From Streptomyces malachitofuscus (lineage in GTDB: Bacteria > Actinomycetota > Actinomycetes > Streptomycetales > Streptomycetaceae), in contig NZ_BMUF01000011.1 in NCBI RefSeq assembly GCF_014650055.1, positions 276,527-340,526 on the forward strand: a stretch of DNA of 64,000 nucleotides, in the 5' to 3' direction. A program made the position numbers and the translations under genes. This document shows positions 34,733 to 45,523 of this stretch, piece after piece. Under the pieces are notes generated by a model, which did no database searches, was not told where the DNA came from, and saw nothing but the letters and a program-made list of their open reading frames with translations. The first letter of the stretch is position 1. Each line of letters begins with the position of its first letter.

Positions 34733-35980
34733 CTACTTCTTCCACTCCTCCCAGGACATGTTCCAGCCGTTGAGGCCGTTGTCCGGGGCGACGGTGGCGT
34801 CGTTGGAGTTCTTGACGATCACCACGTCGCCGATCATGGAGTTCTCGAAGAACCAGGCGCCCGGCGCCTGCTTGTCCCAGCCTCCGCGCACGTCGCGCAG
34901 GCCGATGCAGCCGTGGCTGGCGTTGTAGTTGCCGAAGGCGCCGCCGCCCCAGTAGTTGCCGTGCAGGAAGGTGCCGGAGGTGGTCAGGCGCATGGCGTGC
35001 GGGACGTCCTTGATGTCGTACTCGCCGCCGTAGCCGACCGTCTCGCCGTTCATCCGGGTCACCTTCAGCCGCTCGCTGATGACCATCTCGCCGTTCCAGG
35101 TCTCCATGCCGGCCTTGCCGGTGGTGACGGGAATGGTCTTGATGACCTTGTCGTCCCGCTCGACCTTCATCGTGAGCTTCTTGGCGTCGACGACGGAGAC
35201 CTGCTTGCGGCCGATGGTGAAGGAGACGGTCTTGTCCTGCTCGCCGTAGACGCCGTCGCGGCCCTCGACGCCGTCGAGATTGAGGTCGACGGTGACCTTG
35301 GTGCCCGCCTTCCAGTACTTCTCGGGGCGGAAGTCGAGGCGGTCGTTGCCGAACCAGTGGCCCTCGACCTCGACGGCCGGCTCGGTGGTGATGCGGATGG
35401 CCTTCTCGACGTCCTCGGGGTTGGTGATGCCCCGGGTGAAGCGCACCGAGAACGGCATGCCGACGCCGACCTTGGAGCCGTCCTCGGGGGTGAAGGTGCC
35501 GATGAAGGTGTTCTTCGGCGTCAGGGTGGTGAAACTGGAGTCCTCGGCGGCGGTGCGGCCCTCGGAGTCCTTGGCGACCGCGTGCACCGTGTACTTGGTG
35601 GAGGCGGCTAGGTGGGTGGACGGCGTCCAGGTGGCGCCGTCCGCGGATATCTCACCCTCGATCCTGTCGCCGTCGGGGTCCTTGACGACGACCTCGGTCA
35701 GCTTGCCCTTGTCGGCGTCGACCTTCAGCGCCCCGGTGGTCTTGACGGACTTGGCGCCGTCCTCGGGCGCGATGCCGATCACGGCCTCCGACTGCTTGCT
35801 CTGCGCCGCGCCGGAGTCCTTGCCCTTGCCCTTGCCGTCCTCCGAGCCGGATCCCGGATCCGACCCTCCGCCGCCGCAGGCGGTGACGGCCAGCATCACA
35901 CCGAGCGCCAGCGCCGCGAGCTTCCTGCCGCGCCGTCCGCGCACGCCAACCGAAGCCCCCGATATCGGCCCCACGTTCAC
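34733..35980 (-). CDS. L,D-transpeptidase lipoprotein (Ig-like domains plus YkuD), paralogue 1
   Basis: Ldt enzymes make 3-3 cross-links in peptidoglycan or attach proteins to it. The 415-residue protein has a lipoprotein signal, LAVTACGGG (C35), a disordered Gly/Ser/Lys linker to about residue 60, two Ig-like domains (about 62-150 and 150-255; the second includes HWFGNDRLDFRPEKYW), then the YkuD domain. The catalytic motif is ASHGCIGLRD with C358; the upstream HGNYWG histidine is present. The C-terminus NGWNMSWEEWKK is Trp-rich. GTG 35980 has GAGGGGAGAAA. It is a tandem duplicate of the next gene. Confidence 0.93.
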   Translation of the reverse strand: MNVGPISGASVGVRGRRGRKLAALALGVMLAVTACGGGGSDPGSGSEDGKGKGKDSGAAQSKQSEAVIGIAPEDGAKSVKTTGALKVDADKGKLTEVVVKDPDGDRIEGEISADGATWTPSTHLAASTKYTVHAVAKDSEGRTAAEDSSFTTLTPKNTFIGTFTPEDGSKVGVGMPFSVRFTRGITNPEDVEKAIRITTEPAVEVEGHWFGNDRLDFRPEKYWKAGTKVTVDLNLDGVEGRDGVYGEQDKTVSFTIGRKQVSVVDAKKLTMKVERDDKVIKTIPVTTGKAGMETWNGEMVISERLKVTRMNGETVGYGGEYDIKDVPHAMRLTTSGTFLHGNYWGGGAFGNYNASHGCIGLRDVRGGWDKQAPGAWFFENSMIGDVVIVKNSNDATVAPDNGLNGWNMSWEEWKK

Positions 35981-36128
35981 TTGTTTCTCCCCTCGGCGGG
36001 TCTGGCCCGACCCGCGCCCCCGCGCCCCTCGCGCACACGAGGGATGGTAACCACAGGCCAGAGGCGTTCGAGGCGGCGGAATTGTCACCGTTCCGTTCCA
36101 ACTTCAACGGCCCGCCCGAGGGTTCGGG

Positions 36129-37355
36129 TCAGCGTTGCTTCACCGCGCCGCCCGCCTTCCATTCCTTCCAGTTCATGTTCCAGCCGCCGAGGCCGTTGTC
36201 CGGCGCCACCTTCTTGTCCTTGCTGTTGACGACCTCGACGACGTCGCCGATGAGGCTGCGGTCGAAGAACCAGCCCGCCGGGGTGTCCGCGCCGCCGCCC
36301 TTCACGTCGCGCAGGCCGACGCAGCCGTGGCTGACGTTGCCGCTGCCGAAGACATCGGGCTCGGCCCAGTAGTTGCCGTGCAGGAACGTGCCGGAGCTGG
36401 TCAGGCGGATGGCGTGCGGGACGTCGGGGATGTCGTACTCGCCGCCGAAGCCGACCGTGCGGCTGTTCATGCGGGTCACCTCGAGCATCTCGGTGATCAC
36501 CATCTTGCCGTTGTACGTGGGTGTCTTCCGCGCTCCCGCCGTGATGGGCACGGTGGTCAGCAGCTCCCCGTCCCGCCGTACGCGCATGGTGTGCGCGGCG
36601 GCGTCGACGACCGACACCTGGCTGCGGCCGACGGTGAAGGTGAAGGTGCGGTGCTGGAGGCCGTAGACGCCGGGTGCTCCCTCGACGTCGCGCAGGTTCA
36701 GGTCGACGGTGACCTTGGTGCCCGGCTTCCAGTAGTGCTCGGGGCGGAAGTCCAGGCGCGTGTCGCCGAACCAGTGCGGGCGGATCTCGACGGCCGGGCG
36801 GGCGGTGACGCGGACGGCGCGCTCGACGGCCGCCCGGTGGGCGATCTTCCGGTTGAACTCCAGGGAGACGATCATGCCGGTGCCGACGGTGGAGCGGTCC
36901 TCGGGCGCCACATAGCCGATGAAGCGTTCCTCCGGGACAAAGGTGGTGAACGTGGTGTGCCGGGCGGAGCGGCGGCCCTCGCCGTCCACGGCCACCGCGT
37001 CGACGGTGTACTTCGCGGCGAGCGCCAGCCGGTCGTCGTCGGGCTTCCAGGTCAGCCCGTCGGCGGAGACGCGGCCCGGGACCGGCGACTCCCGCGCGTC
37101 CTGGGACGCGACGACCTTCACCGACTCCAGCCGCCCGTCCGGTACCCGCACCCGCAGCTTGGAGTCGGGGCGTACGTCCTTGCTGCCGTCGTCCGGTGCC
37201 ACCCGGATGACGTCGCCGCGGCCCGGGGGCCCGAAGGCCCCCTCGACGGGGCCGTCCGCGGTACACCCGGCGGCTCCGGTCAGCAGTCCTGCCCATGTCA
37301 GTACGACGGCCAGTGCGGCCCTCGCGCGCCGTGCGCGCCCTTGTACGTGCCTCAC
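36129..37355 (-). CDS. L,D-transpeptidase lipoprotein, paralogue 2
   Basis: 408 residues with the same architecture as its neighbour: lipobox TGAAGC (C31), Ig-like domain 1 (VIRVAPDDGSKDVRPDS), Ig-like domain 2 (HWFGDTRLDFRPEHYW), YkuD domain with VSHGCVGLRD (C345) and the ending GGWNMNWKEW. It lacks the long linker of paralogue 1 and has more Arg. GTG 37355 is chosen because it immediately precedes the basic signal peptide; the ribosome site is weak. It is upstream of paralogue 1 on the same strand with a gap of about 150 bases, and divergent from glgX. Confidence 0.92.
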   Translation of the reverse strand: MRHVQGRARRARAALAVVLTWAGLLTGAAGCTADGPVEGAFGPPGRGDVIRVAPDDGSKDVRPDSKLRVRVPDGRLESVKVVASQDARESPVPGRVSADGLTWKPDDDRLALAAKYTVDAVAVDGEGRRSARHTTFTTFVPEERFIGYVAPEDRSTVGTGMIVSLEFNRKIAHRAAVERAVRVTARPAVEIRPHWFGDTRLDFRPEHYWKPGTKVTVDLNLRDVEGAPGVYGLQHRTFTFTVGRSQVSVVDAAAHTMRVRRDGELLTTVPITAGARKTPTYNGKMVITEMLEVTRMNSRTVGFGGEYDIPDVPHAIRLTSSGTFLHGNYWAEPDVFGSGNVSHGCVGLRDVKGGGADTPAGWFFDRSLIGDVVEVVNSKDKKVAPDNGLGGWNMNWKEWKAGGAVKQR

Positions 37356-37542
37356 GCGGTACCCAACGACGGGCCTCGCCTCCGGGAAACGACCATGCCG
37401 CCCCCCGGGGAAACGTGAGTGCGAGGCGCGCTCTGGGCAGAACAGTGGGAGGACGACGCGCCAGGGAGCCACGGCCGAGCCGCTGAACGGGCCGTACACC
37501 CCTGTCCGCCGCCGTCCCCCACGAGCCGCGGGAGGCTGACAG

Positions 37543-39795
<2,253 letters not shown>

Positions 39796-39808
39796 CCGGT
39801 GGCACCGG

Positions 39809-40486
39809 TCAGCCGAGGATGCCCCGGTCGTACCCCACCGCCACCGCGGCCGCGCGGTCCTTGGCGCCGAGCTTGCCGAAGATGTGGGTGAGGTGGGTCT
39901 TCACGGTCGCCTCGCTGATGAACAGTTCGCGGGCGATCTCGCGGTTGCTCGTGCCCTTGGCGACCAGGGCCAGTACCTCGCGTTCGCGGGCGGAGAGCGG
40001 CTCGTTGCCGGGGGCCGCGGGCGTGCGGACGGCGGAGACCAGGCGGGAGGCGACGGCCGGGGAGAGCACCGTACGGCCCTGTGCCGCGGCGCGGACGGCG
40101 GTGAACAGCTCCTCGCGCGGGGCGTCCTTGAGCAGATAGCCGGTGGCGCCCGCCTCGATCGCGGGGATCGTGTCGGAATCGGTGTCGTACGTGGTCAGCA
40201 CCAGCACCCGCGCGCGAAAGCCCCGGCGGGAGAGTTCCCGGATGGCGTCCACCCCGCCGCCGCCCGGCATCCGCAGGTCCATGAGGATCACGTCGGGGTC
40301 CAGGGCGGCGGCCCGCGCCAGCGCCTCGACGCCGTCGGCGGCCTCGCCGAGGACGCGGAACCCGGGTGCGGAGTCGAACATGCCGCGCAGGCCGTCCCGT
40401 ACGACGGGGTGGTCGTCGACGACGAGGAGGGAGATGACGGCGTCGTCCTGGGGCACGGCGTCGTGGGCCGGGGCGTCATGGGTCAT
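39809..40486 (-). CDS. NarL/FixJ-type response regulator
   Basis: 225 residues. Receiver domain with D24/D25 (LVVDDHPVV), phospho-acceptor D70 (VILMDLRMP) and K-containing GYLLKDAP. The C-terminal LuxR helix-turn-helix is LSAREREVLALVAKGTSNREIARELFISEATVKTHL (about 165-200). Start ATG 40486 overlaps the histidine kinase stop by 11 bases, so the two are cotranslated. The kinase-regulator pair directly follows an ABC-2 exporter and probably controls it, as in many actinobacterial drug or lipid export loci. Confidence 0.93.
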   Translation of the reverse strand: MTHDAPAHDAVPQDDAVISLLVVDDHPVVRDGLRGMFDSAPGFRVLGEAADGVEALARAAALDPDVILMDLRMPGGGGVDAIRELSRRGFRARVLVLTTYDTDSDTIPAIEAGATGYLLKDAPREELFTAVRAAAQGRTVLSPAVASRLVSAVRTPAAPGNEPLSAREREVLALVAKGTSNREIARELFISEATVKTHLTHIFGKLGAKDRAAAVAVGYDRGILG

Positions 40487-41747
40487 GGCGGACCAACGGT
40501 ACGCGAGCCGATACCGCCGTGCCGCCGCCGGGTTCGGACTCGATCGTGAGCGCCCCGGCGACGCGTTCGGCGCGGGCCCGCATGCCGTCGAGGCCGAATC
40601 CGCCGGTGCCGGTGCGGGCGGGGACGGCCGTCGGGTCGAAGCCCCGGCCGTCGTCCCGGATGTCGAGGGTGACCTCGTCCCCCATGTAGGAGAGGGTGAC
40701 GCCGACCCGTGTGGCGGCGGCGTGCCGGGCGGCGTTGGACAGGGCCTCCTGGACGATGCGCAGCAGGGTGGCCGCCACCTCGTCGTGCAGCGGCTCGGCG
40801 GTGCCGGTGACGGTGAAACCGGCCCGCACCTCCGTGCGTTCGCCCCAGGCCGCGACGGTCTTCTTCAGCGCGTCCGGCAGTCCGTCGTCGGCGAGCGCGG
40901 CCGGGGACAGGTTGTGCACGGAGCGGCGGGCCTCGCCGAGGCTGTCCCGGGCGAGGGCGAGGGCCCGGTCCATGTGGGTGCGGCCCAGCACCGGGTCGGG
41001 GGTGTTCGCCGCGACCTGGAGCTGGGCGATGATGCCGGTCAGGCCCTGGGCGAGGGTGTCGTGGATCTCGGCGGCCAGCCGCCGGCGCTCGTCGGCGACG
41101 CCGGCCTCCCGGGCCTGGACGAGCAGTTGGGAGTGCAGGGCGGCGTTCTCGTCGAGGGCCTGCTGCAACGCCGTGTTGGTGCGCTCCAGTTCGGCGATGG
41201 TCTCCAGCCTGGCCCGGCCACGGGCCTCCTCCAGGTCGGCGAAGTGGCCGAAGAGGAGGACCAGGGCGCTGTTCGCCACGAGGAGGGCGCCGAAGAGCAC
41301 CCAGCCCAGCCCGTCGCCCGGCGGCAGCCCGCCCGACTGGGATCCGGCCATGGTCACGGCCGTGGCGAACAGACCGGCCTTGCGCAGCCGGCGCGGCAGC
41401 AGGCGCTCGGTGCTGAAGTAGCCGAGGACGGCGTAGAAGGCGAACAGCGGGTTCAGCCAGGTGAGGACGAACCCGAACGCCCAGCGCAGCGCGTAGTGCA
41501 CGGCGCCGGCGGCGGACGGCCCGGGACGGGTGCGCACCACCCTGCCCCACCGCAGCTCCAGGGCGGCGGCCGCGACGACGAGCAGACCGCAGGCCCATCG
41601 TTCGCCGGTGCTCATGCCCAGGGCGCCGGCGGTCGCCCAGGCGATCAGCGTGCTCATGGCCAGCAGTCCGTACGGCCCCCAGCGGTCGAACACCGCCCAC
41701 CGGTCGTCGAGCGCCGTCGTCTCCGTCATGGCGTCATTGTCGGTCAC
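40476..41747 (-). CDS. Sensor histidine kinase (HisKA_3, NarX-type)
   Basis: About 423 residues. Four to five membrane helices in the first 150 residues (YGLLAMSTLIAWATAGAL, WACGLLVVAAAALEL, ALRWAFGFVLTWL, GWVLFGALLVANSALVLLF) form a membrane-embedded sensor without a big external loop. A coiled coil (DLEEARGRARLETIAELERTN) leads to the dimerisation helix with the phospho-histidine in LAAEIHDTLAQGLTG. The HATPase domain has EALSNAARHAAA, DDGRGFDP and GGFGLDGMRARAERV. The start is uncertain: GTG 41747, GTG 41765 or ATG 41729. It lies just after the ABC-2 permease stop. Confidence 0.92.
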   Translation of the reverse strand: MTDNDAMTETTALDDRWAVFDRWGPYGLLAMSTLIAWATAGALGMSTGERWACGLLVVAAAALELRWGRVVRTRPGPSAAGAVHYALRWAFGFVLTWLNPLFAFYAVLGYFSTERLLPRRLRKAGLFATAVTMAGSQSGGLPPGDGLGWVLFGALLVANSALVLLFGHFADLEEARGRARLETIAELERTNTALQQALDENAALHSQLLVQAREAGVADERRRLAAEIHDTLAQGLTGIIAQLQVAANTPDPVLGRTHMDRALALARDSLGEARRSVHNLSPAALADDGLPDALKKTVAAWGERTEVRAGFTVTGTAEPLHDEVAATLLRIVQEALSNAARHAAATRVGVTLSYMGDEVTLDIRDDGRGFDPTAVPARTGTGGFGLDGMRARAERVAGALTIESEPGGGTAVSARVPLVRHDP

Positions 41748-41769
41748 GTCCGCCACCCGCCCCACGCCC

Positions 41770-42519
41770 TCATTCCCAGCGGAACCAGCGCGACGCCGCC
41801 GCCGTGAGCAGCACCGTCCAGCCCGCCGGCACCCCTAGATGGCTCCAGCCCGGCCAGTCGCCCGCCGCGGCCTCGTTCAGCGCATGGGCCGCGGCGCCGA
41901 ACGGGGTCAGGCTCACGATGCCGGCCAGCACGTCCGGCATGGCCTCGACCGGGAGCCACACGCCCGCGCAGAACATCGCGGGGAAGAGCGCGGTCGACCC
42001 GACGGCGGTGGCGATCTTCGCGGTGCGCGACAGAGCGGCGACCAGAGCGCCCAGGGCGAGGGAGCCGAGCAGGGCGAGCAGCAGGGCGAGCAGATAGCCG
42101 AAGGGCTGTTCCGGCAGCGCCACGTCGAAGGCGAGCCGGCCGACCGCGAGGGTGACCAGGGCGGAGAGCAGCGAGGCGCAGCCGAGCACCAGCATCTGCG
42201 CCGTGAGCAGGGCGGCGGGACGCACCGGGGTGGTGAACATCCGGCGCAGGATGCCGGTCTCACGGTAGCCGGTGAGGGTCGGCGGCATGCCCTGGAGCCC
42301 GCCGACGATCAGTCCGAGGAGGACCGCCACCGGCGCATAGGCGTCGACCGGGCGCAGCCCGCCGAGTGCGGGATCGGAGTCGCGGAAGGATGGTATGGAG
42401 CCGAGGATCACCAGCAGCAGGGTGGGGAAGAGCAGGATCCAGAAGATGCTGCCGGGTTCGCGCCGGAAGAGGCGGATCTCGGTCCGCAGGACGGCGGTGT
42501 CGAGGATGCCGGTGTTCAT
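41770..42519 (-). CDS. ABC-2 type exporter permease
   Basis: 249 residues with six predicted membrane helices: the first, SIFWILLFPTLLLVILG, follows the amphipathic RTEIRLFRREP; the ABC-2 signature PVRPAALLTAQMLVL lies between helices 2 and 3; WLPVEAMPDVLAGIVSLTPFG is the conserved exit region. It pairs with the overlapping ATPase gene (ATGA, 42519-42516). Substrate unknown; neighbours of this type often export antibiotics or glycolipids. Confidence 0.9.
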   Translation of the reverse strand: MNTGILDTAVLRTEIRLFRREPGSIFWILLFPTLLLVILGSIPSFRDSDPALGGLRPVDAYAPVAVLLGLIVGGLQGMPPTLTGYRETGILRRMFTTPVRPAALLTAQMLVLGCASLLSALVTLAVGRLAFDVALPEQPFGYLLALLLALLGSLALGALVAALSRTAKIATAVGSTALFPAMFCAGVWLPVEAMPDVLAGIVSLTPFGAAAHALNEAAAGDWPGWSHLGVPAGWTVLLTAAASRWFRWE

Positions 42520-43418
42520 GCCGTGGTCTCCGTGAGGTCCAGGAAGGCGTCGTCCAGCGTGGCGTCGGTGACGCGCAGCTGATGGGCCGTGACGCGGGCG
42601 CGGGCGAGCAGGGTGATGACGGCGTTGACCGTCTCGTCGGTGCCGGACAGCGTGACGCGGCCGTCCTTGTGCTGCACCGAGGCGAGCCCGGGCAGCGCAG
42701 CGAGGTCGCGGTCGTCCAGCGGGGCGGACGGGCTGAAGCCGATGACCGTGGCGCCGGCCGAGCGGCGGATCAGCCCGGCCGGGGTGTCCAGCGCGGCGAC
42801 CCGCCCCTTGTCGATCACCGCGATGCGGTCGCAGAGGCGCTGCGCCTCCTCCATGAAGTGGGTGACGAGAAGGACGGTGACGCCCCCGGCGCGGATGTCC
42901 TCGATGAGCTCCCAGGTGTCGCGCCGGGCGCGCGGGTCGAGGCCCGTGGTCAGCTCGTCCAGCACCACGACCCGGGGGTTGCCGATCAGGGCGAGCGCGA
43001 TGAACAGGCGCTGCTTCTGGCCACCGGACAGCTTGGCGAACCGGGTGGTCAGCTTCGGTGCCAGTCCGAGCCGTTCGGCGAGCGGGCGCCAGTCGGCGGG
43101 GTGCGGGTGGAAGGAGGCGTACAGCTCCAGGGCCTCGCGGACGGTGAGCTTGGGCTGGAGCGCGCTCTGCTGGAGCTGGGCGCCGAGGACGCGGGCGACC
43201 TCCTCGTGGTCGGCGACGGGGTCGAGGCCGGTGACGCGGACACGGCCCGCGTCGGGGACGCGCAGGCCCTCGACACACTCCACGGTGGTGGTCTTGCCGG
43301 CACCGTTCGGGCCGAGGATCCCGAAGATCTCGCCCTCCTCGACGGTGAAGGAGACACCGTCGACGGCCGCACGGCCTCCGTAGGTCTTGCGCAGATCGGT
43401 GACGTCGATGACGGACAT
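42516..43418 (-). CDS. ABC-2 exporter ATP-binding protein
   Basis: 300 residues. Walker A GPNGAGKTT (36-44), Q-loop QLQQSALQPKLTVREAL, signature LSGGQKQRL and Walker B VVVLDELTTGLDP; Leu replaces the usual Pro after DE. The H-loop is LLVTHFMEEAQ. A C-terminal regulatory domain of about 80 residues follows, as in DrrA-type ATPases. ATG 43418. It is the first gene of a four-gene unit ATPase-permease-kinase-regulator. Confidence 0.93.
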   Translation of the reverse strand: MSVIDVTDLRKTYGGRAAVDGVSFTVEEGEIFGILGPNGAGKTTTVECVEGLRVPDAGRVRVTGLDPVADHEEVARVLGAQLQQSALQPKLTVREALELYASFHPHPADWRPLAERLGLAPKLTTRFAKLSGGQKQRLFIALALIGNPRVVVLDELTTGLDPRARRDTWELIEDIRAGGVTVLLVTHFMEEAQRLCDRIAVIDKGRVAALDTPAGLIRRSAGATVIGFSPSAPLDDRDLAALPGLASVQHKDGRVTLSGTDETVNAVITLLARARVTAHQLRVTDATLDDAFLDLTETTA

Positions 43419-43615
43419 GGCTTCAGCGTCGCCGCGCGGAGGGCGCCTGCACATCGGCCGGTACGCTCGGAACGGCATCGGCCGATCGGTTGACACGGGG
43501 GTACGACCCCGGCCCGCGTGCCGGGTGTCCGCGCAGGTCGTAGGACCAGCGGACGAGTGCGGTCCGGCCAAAACCCGGTGGGCAGTGTCAGTCGCAATCC
43601 GTAGGCTCGCTGCTG

Positions 43616-45523
43616 ATGCCCACGACACCTCCTCCCCCGGAACCCCGCTCCGCCGTGCGCACGCTGCTGCGGCTGTGGCCGTATGTGCGGCCCGTGCGGG
43701 CGCGGTTGTTCACCGCCGCGTTCATCGCGATCCTCGCCTCCTGCATCGGGCTGGTCATCCCCCTTGTCCTGAAGTGGATGGTGGACGGCCCGATCGCCGA
43801 CCGGGATCCGGCGGGGGTGTGGCTGGGCGCGCTGTACCTGCTGCTGCTCGGGCTCGCGGAGGCGCTGCTGTTCGGGTTCCGGCGGTGGCTGGTGGCCCGT
43901 CCGCTGTCGCATGTCGAGGCGGAGATGCGGGCCGATCTGTACCGGCATCTGCAGCGGCTGCCGGTCGCCTTCCACGACCGGTGGCCCTCGGGGCAGTTGC
44001 TGTCGCGGGCCACCACGGATCTGATGCTGCTGCGCATGTTCCTGGCGTTCCCGCTGACGTTCTTGTTGGTCAACGGGGTGACCATCCTGGTCGGCGTGAT
44101 CATCATGCTGGTTCAGGACTGGACGCTGGGGCTGGTCATCCTGATCCCGGCGGTGCCGGTGCTGATCACGTGCGTGGTGTTCGAGAAGCGGTACTCCGGT
44201 GCGGCGCGGCGGGCGCAGGACCAGGTGGGTGATCTGACGACAGTGGTCGAGGAGAGTGTGCTCGGCATCCGGATCATCAAGGGGTTCGGACGGCACCGCA
44301 GTCAGGCGCGGGCGTTCCGGGAGCTGTCGGGCAGGCTGCGGGGGACGGAGCTGCACAAGGCGCGGCTGCTGGCGACGATCCTGGGCGTCATCGTGACGCT
44401 GCCGGAGCTGGCGATCGGGGCGGCGCTGGTGCTGGGGGCCGTGCAGGTGGCGGACGGGTCGCTGTCCGCGGGGACGTTGGTGGCGTTCCTGTCCACGGCG
44501 CTGGCGCTGCGGTGGCCGGTGGACTCGATCGGGTTCCTGCTGGCGATGAGCCAGGAGGCGGCGACGGCGACGGAGCGGTACTTCGAGGTGATGGACGCGG
44601 AGCCCGAGTCGGGGGTGCGCGGGGGCGGGGTGCGCAGCCCGGGGTTGCGGGGCGCCGCTGCGCCCACCCTCCCCCACTCTCCGCTCCGCTCGGGCGGGGG
44701 GACCCCCATCGCCCATGGGGGTACCTCCCAGGCCGTTCAGGCACTGGGGGAGGCACGACTGCCCGCAGTGGCGGAGGGGTTGGTGTTCGAGGACGTCAGC
44801 TTCCGGTATCCGGACGCGCCCCCCGATTCCCTGCCCGTGCTGGACCGGATCGATCTGCATGTCCGCCGCGGCGAGTCACTCGCGCTTGTCGGGGCGACCG
44901 GGAGTGGGAAGACGACGCTCACCGCGCTCGTCCCGCGGTTGCACGAGGTGACGTCCGGGCGGATCACCCTCGACGGAAAAGACATCACGGAGATGTCGAG
45001 GGAGGAGCTGCGCTCCCGGGTCGCCGTCGCCTTCGAGGAGCCCACGCTGTTCTCGGCGAGCGTCGGCGAGAACGTGCTGATGGGCGGCGGAGCCGGAGCG
45101 GACGACCTCGGCCGGGCGCTCGCCGTCGCCCAGGCCGACTTCGCGCACGCGCTGCCGCAGGGTGTGGACACCCAGGTCGGCGAGCAGGGCCTCAGCCTCT
45201 CCGGCGGCCAGCGTCAGCGCCTCGCGCTGGCCCGTGCCGTGGTCGGACGCCCCGACTTCCTGGTCCTGGACGACCCCCTGTCCGCGCTCGACGTGCACAC
45301 GGAGGCCGCGGTGGAGGCCGCCCTGCGCCGGGTGCTCGCGGACACCACCGCCCTCATCGTGGCGCACCGCCCCTCCACGGTGCTCCTGGCCGACCGCGTC
45401 GCCCTGCTCTCCGGCGGCCGGATCACCGCGGTCGGCACGCACCACGAACTGCTGCGCAGCAACCCCGAGTACGCCCACCTCATGTCCGGCGACCCGGCGG
45501 GAGAACAGGAGTACCAGCGATGA
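43616..45523 (+). CDS. Half-size ABC exporter A1 with in-frame repeat insertion between membrane and ATPase domains
   Basis: 635 residues. The exporter membrane domain (about 15-325) is followed by the ATPase domain (about 385-625): Walker A GATGSGKTT (near 427-435), signature LSGGQ and Walker B LVLDDPLSALD, where D553 stands in place of the catalytic glutamate. Between the domains, residues about 335-385 are translated from a dispersed repeat (44654-44774): SPGLRGAAAPTLPHS, RSGGGTPIAHGG, ALGEARLPA. Homologous exporters lack this and are near 590 residues. ATG 43616. It overlaps gene A2 by four bases (ATGA) and pairs with it as a heterodimer. Confidence 0.9.
   Translation: MPTTPPPPEPRSAVRTLLRLWPYVRPVRARLFTAAFIAILASCIGLVIPLVLKWMVDGPIADRDPAGVWLGALYLLLLGLAEALLFGFRRWLVARPLSHVEAEMRADLYRHLQRLPVAFHDRWPSGQLLSRATTDLMLLRMFLAFPLTFLLVNGVTILVGVIIMLVQDWTLGLVILIPAVPVLITCVVFEKRYSGAARRAQDQVGDLTTVVEESVLGIRIIKGFGRHRSQARAFRELSGRLRGTELHKARLLATILGVIVTLPELAIGAALVLGAVQVADGSLSAGTLVAFLSTALALRWPVDSIGFLLAMSQEAATATERYFEVMDAEPESGVRGGGVRSPGLRGAAAPTLPHSPLRSGGGTPIAHGGTSQAVQALGEARLPAVAEGLVFEDVSFRYPDAPPDSLPVLDRIDLHVRRGESLALVGATGSGKTTLTALVPRLHEVTSGRITLDGKDITEMSREELRSRVAVAFEEPTLFSASVGENVLMGGGAGADDLGRALAVAQADFAHALPQGVDTQVGEQGLSLSGGQRQRLALARAVVGRPDFLVLDDPLSALDVHTEAAVEAALRRVLADTTALIVAHRPSTVLLADRVALLSGGRITAVGTHHELLRSNPEYAHLMSGDPAGEQEYQR
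44654..44774 (+). repeat. Dispersed repeat copy 4, inside an ABC exporter gene
   Basis: About 120 bases nearly identical to the intergenic copy at 32825-32944, including the 41-bp module at 44670-44710 and the right-hand TGGGGGTACCTCCCAGGCC part. It differs by only a handful of bases. The reading frame stays open across it and both flanking domains remain in frame. Confidence 0.85.
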
